Origin: Streptomyces sp. NRRL F-5135
Lineage (GTDB): Bacteria; Actinomycetota; Actinomycetes; Streptomycetales; Streptomycetaceae
Length of the DNA stretch: 64,000 bases
NCBI RefSeq assembly: GCF_000719775.1
Contig: NZ_JOHR01000014.1
Location: 1-64,000, forward strand
Reading direction: 5' to 3'
Below the pieces are notes generated by a model. It was not told the DNA's origin. It was given only the letters and a program-made list of their open reading frames with translations, and ran no database searches. The translations under genes and the position numbers were made by a program. Positions 8,597 through 17,523 of the stretch are shown here, in pieces (position 1 is the first letter of the stretch; each line of letters starts with the position of its first letter).

Positions 8597-8743
8597 GCGC
8601 GTCATCCTCTCCGCCGTACTCTCGGTCCTCAACGCGGTTGTGGGAAAACGCACAGCCGGCACAGTCCGACAGTAAGGCGGTAGGCGGGCGACGCCGGCAC
8701 CGTCGGCGGGTCCCGCCGGGGAAACGTCCCCGCCGGGGCCGGC

Positions 8744-9331
8744 TCAGCCGGTGGCTTCCGTCGGCATCTCCGCCGTGATGGCCCAGCGTTCGTGGTCACG
8801 CCACGCGCCGTCGACGAAGAGGAAGTCCGGGGAGAAGCCCTCCCGCCGGAAGCCCGCACGGCGGACGAGCGCGAGGGACGCGGTGTTGCCCGGCTGGATG
8901 TTGGCTTCCAGCCGGTGCAGTTCGAGTGGGCCGAACGCCTGGCGCAGCACCAGCCCGAGCCCCTCCCCCATCAGCCCCCGGCCCGCCGCGTGCGCGAACG
9001 CGCCATAGCCGAGCGCCCCGCAGCGGAACCCGCCCCGGACGATGTTGTTGATGTTGATGAACCCCGCGATCCGGCCGTCCGCGCGGTCCCGGACGAGGAA
9101 GCCCGCCGCGGTCGGGTCCTCGATGAGGCGGCCCGCGTACGCGGCGTACGCCTCCGCCGTCTCCGGCGGGAACAGCCAGGGGCGGTGCAGTGCGCGGCCG
9201 GCCCTGGCGTGCGCGGTGAACTCCGCCGCGTCCTGCGGCCGGTAGGCGGTCAGGAACGTACGGGCGCCTTCGGCGAGCGGAACCGGAGGGGAACCGGGGC
9301 CGACGTCCGGGAGGCCGGGAAGTTTGGGCAT
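8744..9331 (-). CDS. GNAT-family N-acetyltransferase
   Basis: A 195-residue acetyltransferase of the RimJ/RimL branch. It contains FLTAYRPQDAAEF, a beta-4 strand IAGFININNIVRGGF, the CoA-binding region GYGAFAHAAGRGLMGEGL (about 109-126), and the motif NIQPGNTASLALVRRAGFRREG typical of ribosomal-protein alanine acetyltransferases. The start is an ATG at 9331. It runs in the same direction as the arginase-fold gene, but 147 bases of spacer separate them. Confidence 0.9.
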   Translation of the reverse strand: MPKLPGLPDVGPGSPPVPLAEGARTFLTAYRPQDAAEFTAHARAGRALHRPWLFPPETAEAYAAYAGRLIEDPTAAGFLVRDRADGRIAGFININNIVRGGFRCGALGYGAFAHAAGRGLMGEGLGLVLRQAFGPLELHRLEANIQPGNTASLALVRRAGFRREGFSPDFLFVDGAWRDHERWAITAEMPTEATG

Positions 9332-9705
9332 CGGGCCAGCTTAGACGCGCCGACGCCGGTCCGGACACGGACACACGTCCGGGCGGACGCGCCGGTGAAC
9401 ACGCCACCCGCGAGAAAGCGTCCACCGCCTCCCGCCCGGACCGGTCCCGGCGGGAGCCGCGCCGCCGCGGCGCCGGAGTCACGTCTTCCGCTCCCGTGCG
9501 GCTCCGGCCGGCCGGTCCCGGGAAACGCACCCGGCGCGGTGCCCGGCCGGGAGCGGACCGCCGCGTGTGGCCCGCCCGGGCAGCAGCCGCCCGCCGAACG
9601 GCACCGCGCGGGGCGCCGAGGGCCGGCAGCCCGCCGGCGAGGAAGGTGCCCCGTACGCCGACGCGCGGCCACGCCGGCCGACGACGGCCGCGAGGAGCGG
9701 GGTCG
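9332..9705. other. Gene-free spacer, 374 bp
   Basis: Between two minus-strand genes. Open frames here are Arg/Pro/Gly-rich and lack any recognisable domain. It should hold the promoter of the acetyltransferase gene, and the terminator of the peptidase operon would lie just beyond 9706; I see no clear hairpin or operator. Confidence 0.5.
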
Positions 9706-10650
9706 TCAGGTCAGGGCGGGCTCGTCCAGGGTGAGTGTGGCGCTCTCCGCGTCCAGCGTTCCCGGGACGCCCAACGGCATCGTCAGCGCCGTCGGCCCGT
9801 GGCCGAAGCCCAGCTCCTCGACGACCGGTACGCCCAGCCCGCCGAGCCGGTCCAGCAGCACCGTCCTGACCTCCTCGTACGGTCCGCACTCCGCCCAGGA
9901 GCCGAGCGCGATCCCGGCCACCCCCGACAGCCAGCCGGAGCGCAGCAGCTGGGTGAGGATCCGGTCGAGGCGATACGGCTCCTCCCCCACGTCCTCGATC
10001 AGCAGCAGCCCGCCGTCGGCCGACGCGCGGGCGTACGGTGTGCCGAGGTCGGCGGCGAGCAGGCTGACGCACCCGCCGAGCGTGACGCCCCTGGCCCGGC
10101 CGGGGAGCAGGCCCCGGGCCGTGGGCAAACCCAGGGTCCGGACCGACTCGGGCTCGAACAGCGTGGCGCGCAGGCTGTCCTGGGTCGCGGCGTCCTTGAG
10201 GAAGGTGACGGTCGCGGTCATCGGCCCGTGCAGGGTGGCCAGTCCCATCCGCACGGCGAACGCCTCGTGCAGCGCGGTGATGTCGCTGTAGCCGACGAAG
10301 ACCTTGGGGCCGGCGGCCCGCATCGCGTCCCAGTCCAGGAGGTCGACCATGCGCTGGGCGCCGTAACCTCCCCGGGCGCACAGGACGGCCGAGACGGACG
10401 GATCGCACCACGCCTCCTGGAGGTCGCGCGCCCGGTCCTCGTCGCGCCCGGCGAGGTGGCCGAGCCGGGGGTGGGTGTCCAGGACGTGCGGGGCGACCAC
10501 GGGGTCGAGATCCCAGCCGCGCAGAATGTCCAGGCCGGTGGCGAGCCGGTCGGCGGGGACCGGTCCGCTGGGGGCCACGACGGCGACCCTGGCCCCCGGC
10601 CGCAGCCGCGGGGCCCGGACCAGGGGCCGTGGCCGGGTCAGATCGGTCAC
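9706..10650 (-). CDS. S66 LD-carboxypeptidase
   Basis: A 314-residue serine peptidase of family S66, which removes the terminal D-residue from murein tetrapeptides or acts on microcin-like peptides. The catalytic Ser lies in VGYSDIT (Ser122), the Glu in the LLIEDVGEEPYRLDR segment, and the His in GFGHGP near the C-terminus. These are the three positions of the Ser-Glu-His triad. The GTG start at 10650 overlaps the stop of the S9 peptidase gene by four bases (GTGA), so translation is coupled. It is the last gene of a four-peptidase operon. No signal peptide, so it is cytoplasmic and fits a muropeptide-recycling role. Confidence 0.92.
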   Translation of the reverse strand: MTDLTRPRPLVRAPRLRPGARVAVVAPSGPVPADRLATGLDILRGWDLDPVVAPHVLDTHPRLGHLAGRDEDRARDLQEAWCDPSVSAVLCARGGYGAQRMVDLLDWDAMRAAGPKVFVGYSDITALHEAFAVRMGLATLHGPMTATVTFLKDAATQDSLRATLFEPESVRTLGLPTARGLLPGRARGVTLGGCVSLLAADLGTPYARASADGGLLLIEDVGEEPYRLDRILTQLLRSGWLSGVAGIALGSWAECGPYEEVRTVLLDRLGGLGVPVVEELGFGHGPTALTMPLGVPGTLDAESATLTLDEPALT

Positions 10651-12830
10651 CGTCGGCCTTTCGTCAGTTCCAGCCGGGGGACATCGGTGCGTTCGATACC
10701 GAACGTCTGAGCGTACAGGGACAGTTCGGCCTCCAGGGCGCGGACCATCGTGTCCGCCCGGCGGAAGCCGTGTCCCTCCCCCTCGAAGGCGATGTACGCG
10801 TGCGGCACGTCGCCTTCGGCCGTTCGGGCCAGGAACCGCTCGCACTGCGCGGGCGGGCAGATCACGTCGTCCAGGCCCTGCAACAGCAGGAAGGGCGCCG
10901 TGATGTCGCCGGCGTGGTACAGCGGCGAGCGGTCGCGGTACCGCTCGGGCACCTCGGCGAGCGGCCCGACCAGCGACTCCAGGTACTGGGACTCGAAGTC
11001 GTGCGTCTCGTCGGTGGCCCAGCCCAGCAGGTCGAGAATGGGGAACATGATCGTGCCGCAGGCGTAGACGTCGGTGGTGGTGAGGGACGCCGCCGCCGTC
11101 CAGCCGCCCGCGCTGCCGCCGCGCACGGCGAGCCGGGCCGGGTCCGCGGTGCCCTCGGCCGCCAGGGCCCGCGCGACGGCCGCGCAGTCCTCGACATCCA
11201 CGACGCCCCACTGGCCGCGCAGCCGGTTGCGGTAGGCACGCCCGTAGCCGGTGGAGCCGCCGTAGTTGACCTCGGCGACACCGATGCCCCGCGAGGTGAA
11301 GTAGGCGATCTCCAGGTCGAGGACGAGCGGGGCATGGCCGGTGGGACCTCCGTGCGCCCACACCACGTAGGGCGGCAGCTCGCCTTCCGGCGCGCGGTGG
11401 CCGGGGTGGTGCGGGGGGTGGATGTGGGCGTGGATCTCGCGGCCGTCCGGTCCGTCGAACGTACGGCTGTGGGGCTCGGGGTAGTACGCGGGATCCACCA
11501 CGTCCCGGTGCGCCGAGCCGATCACCCGGACCCGGCCCGTGCGGGCAGCGGTTTCGGCGTCGGCTTCCGCGTCGGTTCCGGTGCCGACGCCGGTGCCGGT
11601 GGCGGTCGCCGCGTCGGTGCCGATGGCGCTCCCGGCGTCGGTGCCGGTGGCGGTCGCCGCGTCGAACTCCACCACCTCGTACCCGCTGCGCGGGCTCGCC
11701 GCCACCCCGATGACCCTGTCGCCGCGCACGGCGAGGGTGGCGGCCCATTCGGTCCACGGCCCCTCGGCGTCCACCAGTTCGCCGGTGGCGGGGTCGAGCA
11801 GGCCGAGCGCGGTGGTGCCCTTGCCGTGGATAACGGCGATCAGCCCGTTCGCCAGCGGCTGGAACCACTGGAGGCCGATCTTCCACAGCGGACCGCCGAA
11901 CTCCTCGCTCCGGCCGGGGCGGAGGGCGGTGCCGCGGACGACTCCCGGAGCCAGGTCGTCGAGACGGACGCGCCGCACCTCCCACCAGCCACTGAGGTCC
12001 GAGACGAAGAGGAGCGATCCGTCGGGTGCCCACTCGACCTGGGCGACCGATTCGTCGGTGTCCCCGACGACCGGCCTGACGTCCGTGAACGGCGCACTGC
12101 GCGGCCCGCTCGCTCCGCCCGCGCGGGCCGGTTCCCCGGCACCCGGCCCGCCGGCCATGTCCGGCACCTCACCCAGCATCACCACCGTGCCGTCCCACGG
12201 CATCCGCGGGTGGTCCCAGGCGATCCAGGCGACGTGCCGTCCGTCGGGCGAGAGCCGGGGCCCCGTGACAAAGCGGTGCCGGTCGTCGGACAGTTCCGTC
12301 ACGGCCGCGCGGTCCTCGGCGGCCGAACCGTCCAGCGGTACGGCCGCGATCACCCGCCGGACGTCCGTCGGCCCCTCACCGGTGAACTCCTCCAGCACGC
12401 ACCAGGCCTCGCCCCGGTCCAGGTGGATCCGGGGGTCGGCCCAGCGCAGTCCGCCGCCGGTCGGGGAGAGGGGTGTGAGCGGCCGGGGCGGAGCCGTTCC
12501 GTCCGGCTCGTACGCGTACAGCCGCTGGTCGGCGAAGTCCACGAAGACGAGGAGCGGCCCGCCCTCGGCCCGCTCGGCGCCCGCCCAGGGCGTGCCGCCG
12601 TACTCGATCACCCGGCTGCGGACGTTCCACGGCGGCGGCAGCACCGACTCCTCGTGGCCGTCGGCCCGCAGCCGGACGAGCGCGCGCCGCCCCGCCTCGG
12701 CGGGCCGCGGCGCCGTCCACCACACTTCCTCACCGACCGTCCCGACGTACTCGGGCCGGCCGTCGCGCGACGCGGCGAGCGTGGCGTCGATCGGTGACGG
12801 CCACGTGCCGTAACCCCCCGTGGTCAGCAT
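10647..12830 (-). CDS. S9 prolyl-oligopeptidase-type peptidase
   Basis: A 727-residue S9 peptidase with an N-terminal beta-propeller of about 440 residues and a C-terminal alpha/beta hydrolase. The nucleophile elbow is GGSAGGW, the Asp lies in GLDDVICP and the His in EGEGHGF. The propeller contains an unusual Ala/Thr/Gly/Asp stretch (residues about 387-430) made of GTDA-like repeats, probably a disordered loop. The ATG at 12830 has GAGGAG seven bases upstream; a TTG at 12845 would overlap that ribosome-binding site. No signal peptide. It shortens peptides in the cytoplasm and sits in an operon with S66, M20 and M55 peptidases. Confidence 0.92.
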   Translation of the reverse strand: MLTTGGYGTWPSPIDATLAASRDGRPEYVGTVGEEVWWTAPRPAEAGRRALVRLRADGHEESVLPPPWNVRSRVIEYGGTPWAGAERAEGGPLLVFVDFADQRLYAYEPDGTAPPRPLTPLSPTGGGLRWADPRIHLDRGEAWCVLEEFTGEGPTDVRRVIAAVPLDGSAAEDRAAVTELSDDRHRFVTGPRLSPDGRHVAWIAWDHPRMPWDGTVVMLGEVPDMAGGPGAGEPARAGGASGPRSAPFTDVRPVVGDTDESVAQVEWAPDGSLLFVSDLSGWWEVRRVRLDDLAPGVVRGTALRPGRSEEFGGPLWKIGLQWFQPLANGLIAVIHGKGTTALGLLDPATGELVDAEGPWTEWAATLAVRGDRVIGVAASPRSGYEVVEFDAATATGTDAGSAIGTDAATATGTGVGTGTDAEADAETAARTGRVRVIGSAHRDVVDPAYYPEPHSRTFDGPDGREIHAHIHPPHHPGHRAPEGELPPYVVWAHGGPTGHAPLVLDLEIAYFTSRGIGVAEVNYGGSTGYGRAYRNRLRGQWGVVDVEDCAAVARALAAEGTADPARLAVRGGSAGGWTAAASLTTTDVYACGTIMFPILDLLGWATDETHDFESQYLESLVGPLAEVPERYRDRSPLYHAGDITAPFLLLQGLDDVICPPAQCERFLARTAEGDVPHAYIAFEGEGHGFRRADTMVRALEAELSLYAQTFGIERTDVPRLELTKGRR

Positions 12831-12883
12831 GGCGATGCTCCTCAATCCTCGATCGGCCGACGGGCGGACGCGAGCCTAGGCGG

Positions 12884-14344
12884 TCAGGCCGTCTTCAGAT
12901 AGTGGTCGAGGACGCGCGCGCCGAAACGCAGCGCCTCGACGGGCACGCGCTCGTCCACGCTGTGGAACAGCGCCTGGTAGTCGAACCCGGGCGGCAGTCG
13001 GAGCGGGGAGAAGCCGTAGCCGGTGATGCCGAGCCGGGAGAACTGCTTGGCGTCCGTGCCGCCCGACATGCAGAACGGCACGGCGTGTCCGGCCGGGTCG
13101 AAGCGCTCGACGGCCGCGCGCAGCTTGGCGAAGGTCGGGGAGTCGACCGGCGCCTGGAGCCCGACCTCCCGGTGGTGGAACTCCCAGGCCACGTCCGGCC
13201 CGGTCAGCCGGTCCAGCGTGGTGCGGAACTCCTCCTCGCCGCCCGGCACCGTCCGGCCGTCGACGTAGGCGGTGGCCCGGCCCGGGATCACATTGACCTT
13301 GTAACCGGCTTCCAGGACGGTCGGGTTGGCGCTGTTGCGCACCGTCGGCGCGATCAGCTCGGCCGCCCGGCCGAGCTTGCCCAGCAGGCCGTCCACGTCG
13401 AAGCCCTCGGCGTCCATGCCGTCGAGGTCCGCCTCTATGCCGTGCAGCGCGGCGATCTCCACCAGGGCGGCGCGCACGGTCGGGGTGAGCCGGACCGGCC
13501 AGTGGTGGTCGGCGATCCTGGTGATGGCGGCGGCGAGCCTGCTGACCGCGTTGGCGTCGTTCAGCTTGGAGCCGTGGCCGGCCCTGCCCTCGGCGGTCAG
13601 CTTGAGCCAGGCGGTGCCGCGCTCACCGGCGCCGATCGGATAGAGCGTCATTCCGGGGCCGGCGTGGAAGGTGTACGCCCCGGATTCGCTGATGCCCTCC
13701 GTGCAGCCCTCGAACAGGCCGGGGTGCCGGTCGGCCAGGAAGCCCGCGCCGTCGGCGGCGCTCGCCTCCTCGTCGGCGGTGTAGGCGAGGACGATGTCCC
13801 GGCGCGGCCGGATCCCGGCCCTGGCCCAGGCGCGGACGACGGACAGCACCATCGCGTCCATGTTCTTCATGTCGACCGCGCCCCGGCCCCAGACGACGTC
13901 GTCCCTGACCTCGCCGGAGAACGGGTGCACGGTCCAGTCGGCGGGCTCGGCGGGGACCACGTCGAGATGCCCGTGGACGAGCAGCGCGTCGGCGGCCGGG
14001 TCGGTGCCCTCGATCCTGGCCACCACGTTGGTCCGGCCGGGCGCGCGCTCCAGGAGGACGGGCTCGAGGCCCGCCTCGGCCAGCCGCTCCGCGACGTATT
14101 CGGCGGCCGGGCGCTCGCGGCAGTCGCCGCTCCCCCGGTTGGTGGTGTCGATACGGATCAGGTCGGAGGTGAAGGTGACGACCTCGTCCAGCGCACGCGC
14201 GTCCAACGCGTCGCCGGCGGCGGAGGCGGAGGCTTGGGCGGAGCCGGAGGCGGAAGCTTGGTCGACCTCAGTGGCCTCGGGAACCTCGACCGCACCTGTC
14301 GTACCGTTCGCGTCGCTGCCGTTCATGGAGCTCATGTCACCCAT
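12884..14344 (-). CDS. M20/M25/M40 dizinc peptidase
   Basis: A 486-residue M20-family metallopeptidase or deacylase. Metal and catalytic residues are visible in VHGHLDVVP (H126, D128), GRGAVDMKNM (D158) and TADEEAS (E192 catalytic base, E193 ligand), with a further His in CMSGGTDAKQF/FHSVDERV-type segments at the end. The first 45 residues are an Ala/Ser-rich, probably disordered extension. The ATG at 14344 has GGAAGAG upstream and overlaps the end of the dppA-like gene by eight bases, which argues for coupling. It probably hydrolyses dipeptides or N-acyl amino acids released by its operon partners. Confidence 0.92.
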   Translation of the reverse strand: MGDMSSMNGSDANGTTGAVEVPEATEVDQASASGSAQASASAAGDALDARALDEVVTFTSDLIRIDTTNRGSGDCRERPAAEYVAERLAEAGLEPVLLERAPGRTNVVARIEGTDPAADALLVHGHLDVVPAEPADWTVHPFSGEVRDDVVWGRGAVDMKNMDAMVLSVVRAWARAGIRPRRDIVLAYTADEEASAADGAGFLADRHPGLFEGCTEGISESGAYTFHAGPGMTLYPIGAGERGTAWLKLTAEGRAGHGSKLNDANAVSRLAAAITRIADHHWPVRLTPTVRAALVEIAALHGIEADLDGMDAEGFDVDGLLGKLGRAAELIAPTVRNSANPTVLEAGYKVNVIPGRATAYVDGRTVPGGEEEFRTTLDRLTGPDVAWEFHHREVGLQAPVDSPTFAKLRAAVERFDPAGHAVPFCMSGGTDAKQFSRLGITGYGFSPLRLPPGFDYQALFHSVDERVPVEALRFGARVLDHYLKTA

Positions 14345-15170
14345 ACTGCTCTTCCATCGCCGATGAGACGATCGTCGTCACGGCTTTGAAGGTGCGAATG
14401 GCCTCATACATCGTCCCGCTGGTGTACCTGACCCGCCGTTCACCACTGGGCTCCACACCGGGGACGACCGTGGAGACGTCGGAGAGGTGGGCGGCGTCGA
14501 ACTCCATCTCCATGGTGAAGGGCCCCCCTTCGGCCGGTTCGCCGCGCCGGGCCAGCGCCGCCGCCTCCTTCGCCGCGGCACGGATGTCGGCGGCGGTGCG
14601 GGCCGGGGTACGGCAGACCGCCGCGTACCGCGAGACATGGTCCTTCACGGCGACCTTGCGGGCGTCCGGCGCGTAGCCCTCGGCGTCCCGGCAGGTCAGG
14701 TCGTCACCGGTGACCAGCACCACGGGGACGCCGAACTCGGCGACCACGTGCGCGTTCAGCAGGCCCTCGCTCGCGCGCGCCCCGTTCAGCCAGACGCCGG
14801 TGAGGGCGTTGGCGAGGTACGTGTGCGCGAGGACGCCCTCCGTACCGGCGCCCGTGTGGTACCCGACGAAGGCGACGCCGTCCACGTCGCCGTGCTGGAC
14901 CCCCTCGACCATGGAGAGCGACTTGTGACGGCCGGTCAGCATCTGCGCGCGCTCGTCCAGCCGCTCCAGCAGCAGATTGCGCATCGACCAGTGGGCCTCG
15001 TTGATGAGCACCTCGTCCGCGCCGCCGTCCAGGAAGCCCAGCACGGCCGCGTTCACATCCGAGGTGAACATGGCCCGGCACCGCTCCCATTGGGGCGTGC
15101 CGGGCAGCACGTCGGCCGGCCAGGTCACGCCCGTGGCGCCCTCCATGTCGGCGCTGATGAGGATCTTCAC
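14337..15170 (-). CDS. dppA: M55 D-aminopeptidase, DppA-like
   Basis: A 277-residue M55 zinc aminopeptidase that removes N-terminal D-amino acids. Residues match Bacillus DppA closely: ISADMEG (D8, E10), NEAH (H60), GYHTGAG (H105), LAHTYL (H116, the catalytic His position) and the Glu in ARASEGLLNA (E135). There is no signal peptide. It is the first gene of a minus-strand operon that continues with M20, S9 and S66 peptidases. The combination of a D-aminopeptidase with an LD-carboxypeptidase points to peptides rich in D-residues, such as muropeptides; that is inference. Confidence 0.9.
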   Translation of the reverse strand: MKILISADMEGATGVTWPADVLPGTPQWERCRAMFTSDVNAAVLGFLDGGADEVLINEAHWSMRNLLLERLDERAQMLTGRHKSLSMVEGVQHGDVDGVAFVGYHTGAGTEGVLAHTYLANALTGVWLNGARASEGLLNAHVVAEFGVPVVLVTGDDLTCRDAEGYAPDARKVAVKDHVSRYAAVCRTPARTAADIRAAAKEAAALARRGEPAEGGPFTMEMEFDAAHLSDVSTVVPGVEPSGERRVRYTSGTMYEAIRTFKAVTTIVSSAMEEQYG

Positions 15171-15458
15171 CGGCCCGCTCCCTTCCTCTCCTCCGCTCGG
15201 CCCCGGACCCCGCCCGGTCGAAGCCGGCCCGTCCCGCCCGGTCCCGTCAGGAGTGATCTCCTGGCATCAGTATGCGGGGCGGCACCGACAACCCGCCGGT
15301 CCGCGGCGACGGCCGCTCACCGCGACGAGGGCCGCTCACGGAAGCGGCGGCTGCCCTCCTCAGCAGCAGGTCGACCCCTCCCACGCAGGCGAGCCGGTGC
15401 GCGCGGGCGCGTCCGGCCACGTGGGTCCGTCCGACCTCACCCGGACGTCCGACCACGC

Positions 15459-16406
15459 TCAGGCCCCGGGCGGGGCGGCGGCCGTGCGCACGAGCCCGGC
15501 GAGCACCTGGTCGGCCGCCTTCAGATGCGGTTCGCGCACGACATAGCGGCTGATCCCCCAGCGCCGGCGGTGCTCGGCCAGGGACTCGGCGATCTCCCCC
15601 ACTGTGCCGACCCACGCGTACGGCGCGGCGAGCACGGCGTCCGCGGACGTGTCGAACCGCTCGGCGAGCCGGTGCGCGGCCGCTTCCGCGTCGTCGGTGA
15701 TCTCCACGACCTGGACGAGCGCCTCACGGGCCGGGGGCACGGCCCGGCCCGCGGCACTCCGCTCGACCAGGTCCGCCTGGCGGTCGATGGCTGCACCGTC
15801 CCACCGGGCCTCGTGGTGGTGCCCGTCGGCCAGTGTGCGGCCCAGGCCGCTGAAGCCGACCACGTCCGCGTGCTCGCCCGCCCAGCGCAGCAAGGCGGAA
15901 TTGCCACCGCCGAAGGTGAACGGCACCGGCCGTTGGACCGGCCGGGGCTCGGTCAGCCGAGCCTCGTACGCCCGGACCTCCGGCCCGGTGACGGTGACCG
16001 TCTCCCCGGCGAGGAGCGCCCGGCACGCCTCGGCCACGGCGAGAAAGCGGCGCACGCGTCCGGCGACATCGGGCCGCTCGGAGCCGAGCATGGCCCATTC
16101 GGCCGGGGTGTGGCCCGCGCCCAGCGCCAGCCGCGCGCGCCCGTCGGAGAGAAGATCCAGGGTGGCCACGTCGGAGGCCAGCAACAGCGGTTCGCGGATG
16201 CCCGCGTGGGAGACGTACGAACCGAGGCCGATCCTCTCGGTCACGGCCGCGGCGGCGGCCAGCGCCACGAACGGGGAGGCCGTCACGCCCGGATGGTCCG
16301 CGGTCAGCAACGCGTCGTACCCCGCCGCCTCCACTCTGCGGGCGAGGGCGGTCCAGGTAGCCGCGTTCCGGGGTTCCGCCTGTACGGAAACGGTCGGTAT
16401 CAGCAT
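15459..16406 (-). CDS. LLM-class F420-dependent oxidoreductase
   Basis: A 315-residue luciferase-like TIM-barrel protein. Recognisable elements are the N-terminal PTVSVQAEPRNAATWTALARRVEAAGYDALLTADH, the LGSYVSHAGIREPLLLASDVATLDLLSDGRARLALGAG core (barrel strands that bind the deazaflavin), and a late VGTVGEIAESLAEHRRRWG helix. These are typical of the F420 rather than the FMN subgroup in actinomycetes. No adjacent partner indicates the substrate. It starts with ATG at 16406. Confidence 0.88.
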   Translation of the reverse strand: MLIPTVSVQAEPRNAATWTALARRVEAAGYDALLTADHPGVTASPFVALAAAAAVTERIGLGSYVSHAGIREPLLLASDVATLDLLSDGRARLALGAGHTPAEWAMLGSERPDVAGRVRRFLAVAEACRALLAGETVTVTGPEVRAYEARLTEPRPVQRPVPFTFGGGNSALLRWAGEHADVVGFSGLGRTLADGHHHEARWDGAAIDRQADLVERSAAGRAVPPAREALVQVVEITDDAEAAAHRLAERFDTSADAVLAAPYAWVGTVGEIAESLAEHRRRWGISRYVVREPHLKAADQVLAGLVRTAAAPPGA

Positions 16407-16585
16407 GATCGAACACTACGGTCGGTGGTCCGTCGGCCGGAACGGCCTTCCGCCCGGGGCGAACGCCGGGACTCGTGAGCCGGCCGCTGACCGGTCAGGA
16501 CGTTCCGTCCCTCGCGTGGGTACGTGGCGCGACACCCGCCGCGTACCCACGAAGCCCGTGCGTCCGGCCCCCGTACGGACGGCCG

Positions 16586-17305
16586 CTACGCCCGGGCGAG
16601 GACGTACCACCGCGCCGGCAGTTCGAGCAGGGTCCCGTCCGGCATCCGCTCCGTCTGGGCGAGGCCGGTGTCGCCGTCCGCCAGGATGGTCAGGCCTGCC
16701 GCGCGCAGCAGCGCGGGCGTCTCCTCGTCCTCGGCGCTGCCCGGCTTGAGCCCGTGCTCGAAGACCCGCCGCAGCTTCTCGGGCGGCCCGCCCGACCGCT
16801 GCGCCGCCTGCCGCAGCACGTCCTTGGCCGCGGAGGTCAGCTCCGCGACGAAGGCCCGGCCGCGCTCGCCGAGCAGTTCCGCCACGGCCGCGGCGACCTG
16901 GGGCCGGTCCTGGGGTTCGCTCTGGTGGATCACCGCCCGCATATAGACGTTGCTGTCCCCGAGCCGACCGCCCAGCTCCCGTACCGCGGCGCGGTCCACC
17001 AGGTCGAGTTGCTCGAACTCCGCGCGGCCGGCCGGATCCGCGTGCCGCGCGTGCGCGATCGCCGCGTGCGAGAGGTCCACACCGGTCGCGCGGGCGAACC
17101 GCGTGGCCAGGTAGCGGGTCTGGGTGCCGTTGCCGCAGCCCAGGTCCACCACGGGCAGCGAGGCATCGGCGTACGGCAGCAGCAGGGCGCAGTGGGGGGC
17201 GGCGGCGAGCGAGGGGTCGACGTCCCATATCGCCGCACCCTGGGTACCGGAGGTGCCCCGCCAATACCCCTCCCACGCCTCGCGGTAACGCTCTGACACG
17301 TGCAT
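16586..17305 (-). CDS. Class I SAM-dependent methyltransferase
   Basis: A 239-residue methyltransferase with motif I VVDLGCGNGTQTRYLA (about residues 52-67), followed by ATGVDLSHAAIAHAR (motif II). The ATG at 17305 is preceded by GGGGAG nine bases upstream. The interval contains a perfect 10-bp palindrome ACGTATACGT (17306-17315) that touches the start codon and could be an operator. The protein has a Trp/Tyr-rich N-terminus (RYREAWEGYWRG). The substrate is unknown and neighbours do not help. Confidence 0.85.
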   Translation of the reverse strand: MHVSERYREAWEGYWRGTSGTQGAAIWDVDPSLAAAPHCALLLPYADASLPVVDLGCGNGTQTRYLATRFARATGVDLSHAAIAHARHADPAGRAEFEQLDLVDRAAVRELGGRLGDSNVYMRAVIHQSEPQDRPQVAAAVAELLGERGRAFVAELTSAAKDVLRQAAQRSGGPPEKLRRVFEHGLKPGSAEDEETPALLRAAGLTILADGDTGLAQTERMPDGTLLELPARWYVLARA

Positions 17306-17315
17306 ACGTATACGT
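17306..17315. promoter_or_regulatory. Perfect 10-bp palindrome at a start codon
   Basis: ACGTATACGT lies directly upstream of the methyltransferase ATG, between the ribosome-binding site and the start codon. It may be an operator or chance. Confidence 0.25.
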
Positions 17316-17523
17316 CTCCCCAGGTCGGCCCGGCGTCCAGCGCGTTTTCGAGGGACTGGACTACCGTCCGCGCGGGTCCGGGACAAGGGAAGGGACACGG
17401 AATTCATCGGATCACCACAGGGAAGCCGCGTCCCGCCGCGCGTCACCACGGGAGAGCCGCTTCTCCGCACGTGTCACCACGACCTCGCCGCGCCGGACCG
17501 ACCCCTCCACAGGGCGAGGGCCC

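Noticed and set aside
10629..12797. A plus-strand open frame of about 720 codons opposite the S9 peptidase gene
   Set aside because: It is antisense to a well-conserved gene, rich in Arg/Gly/Ala, and shows no domain; long shadow frames are expected in high-GC coding DNA.
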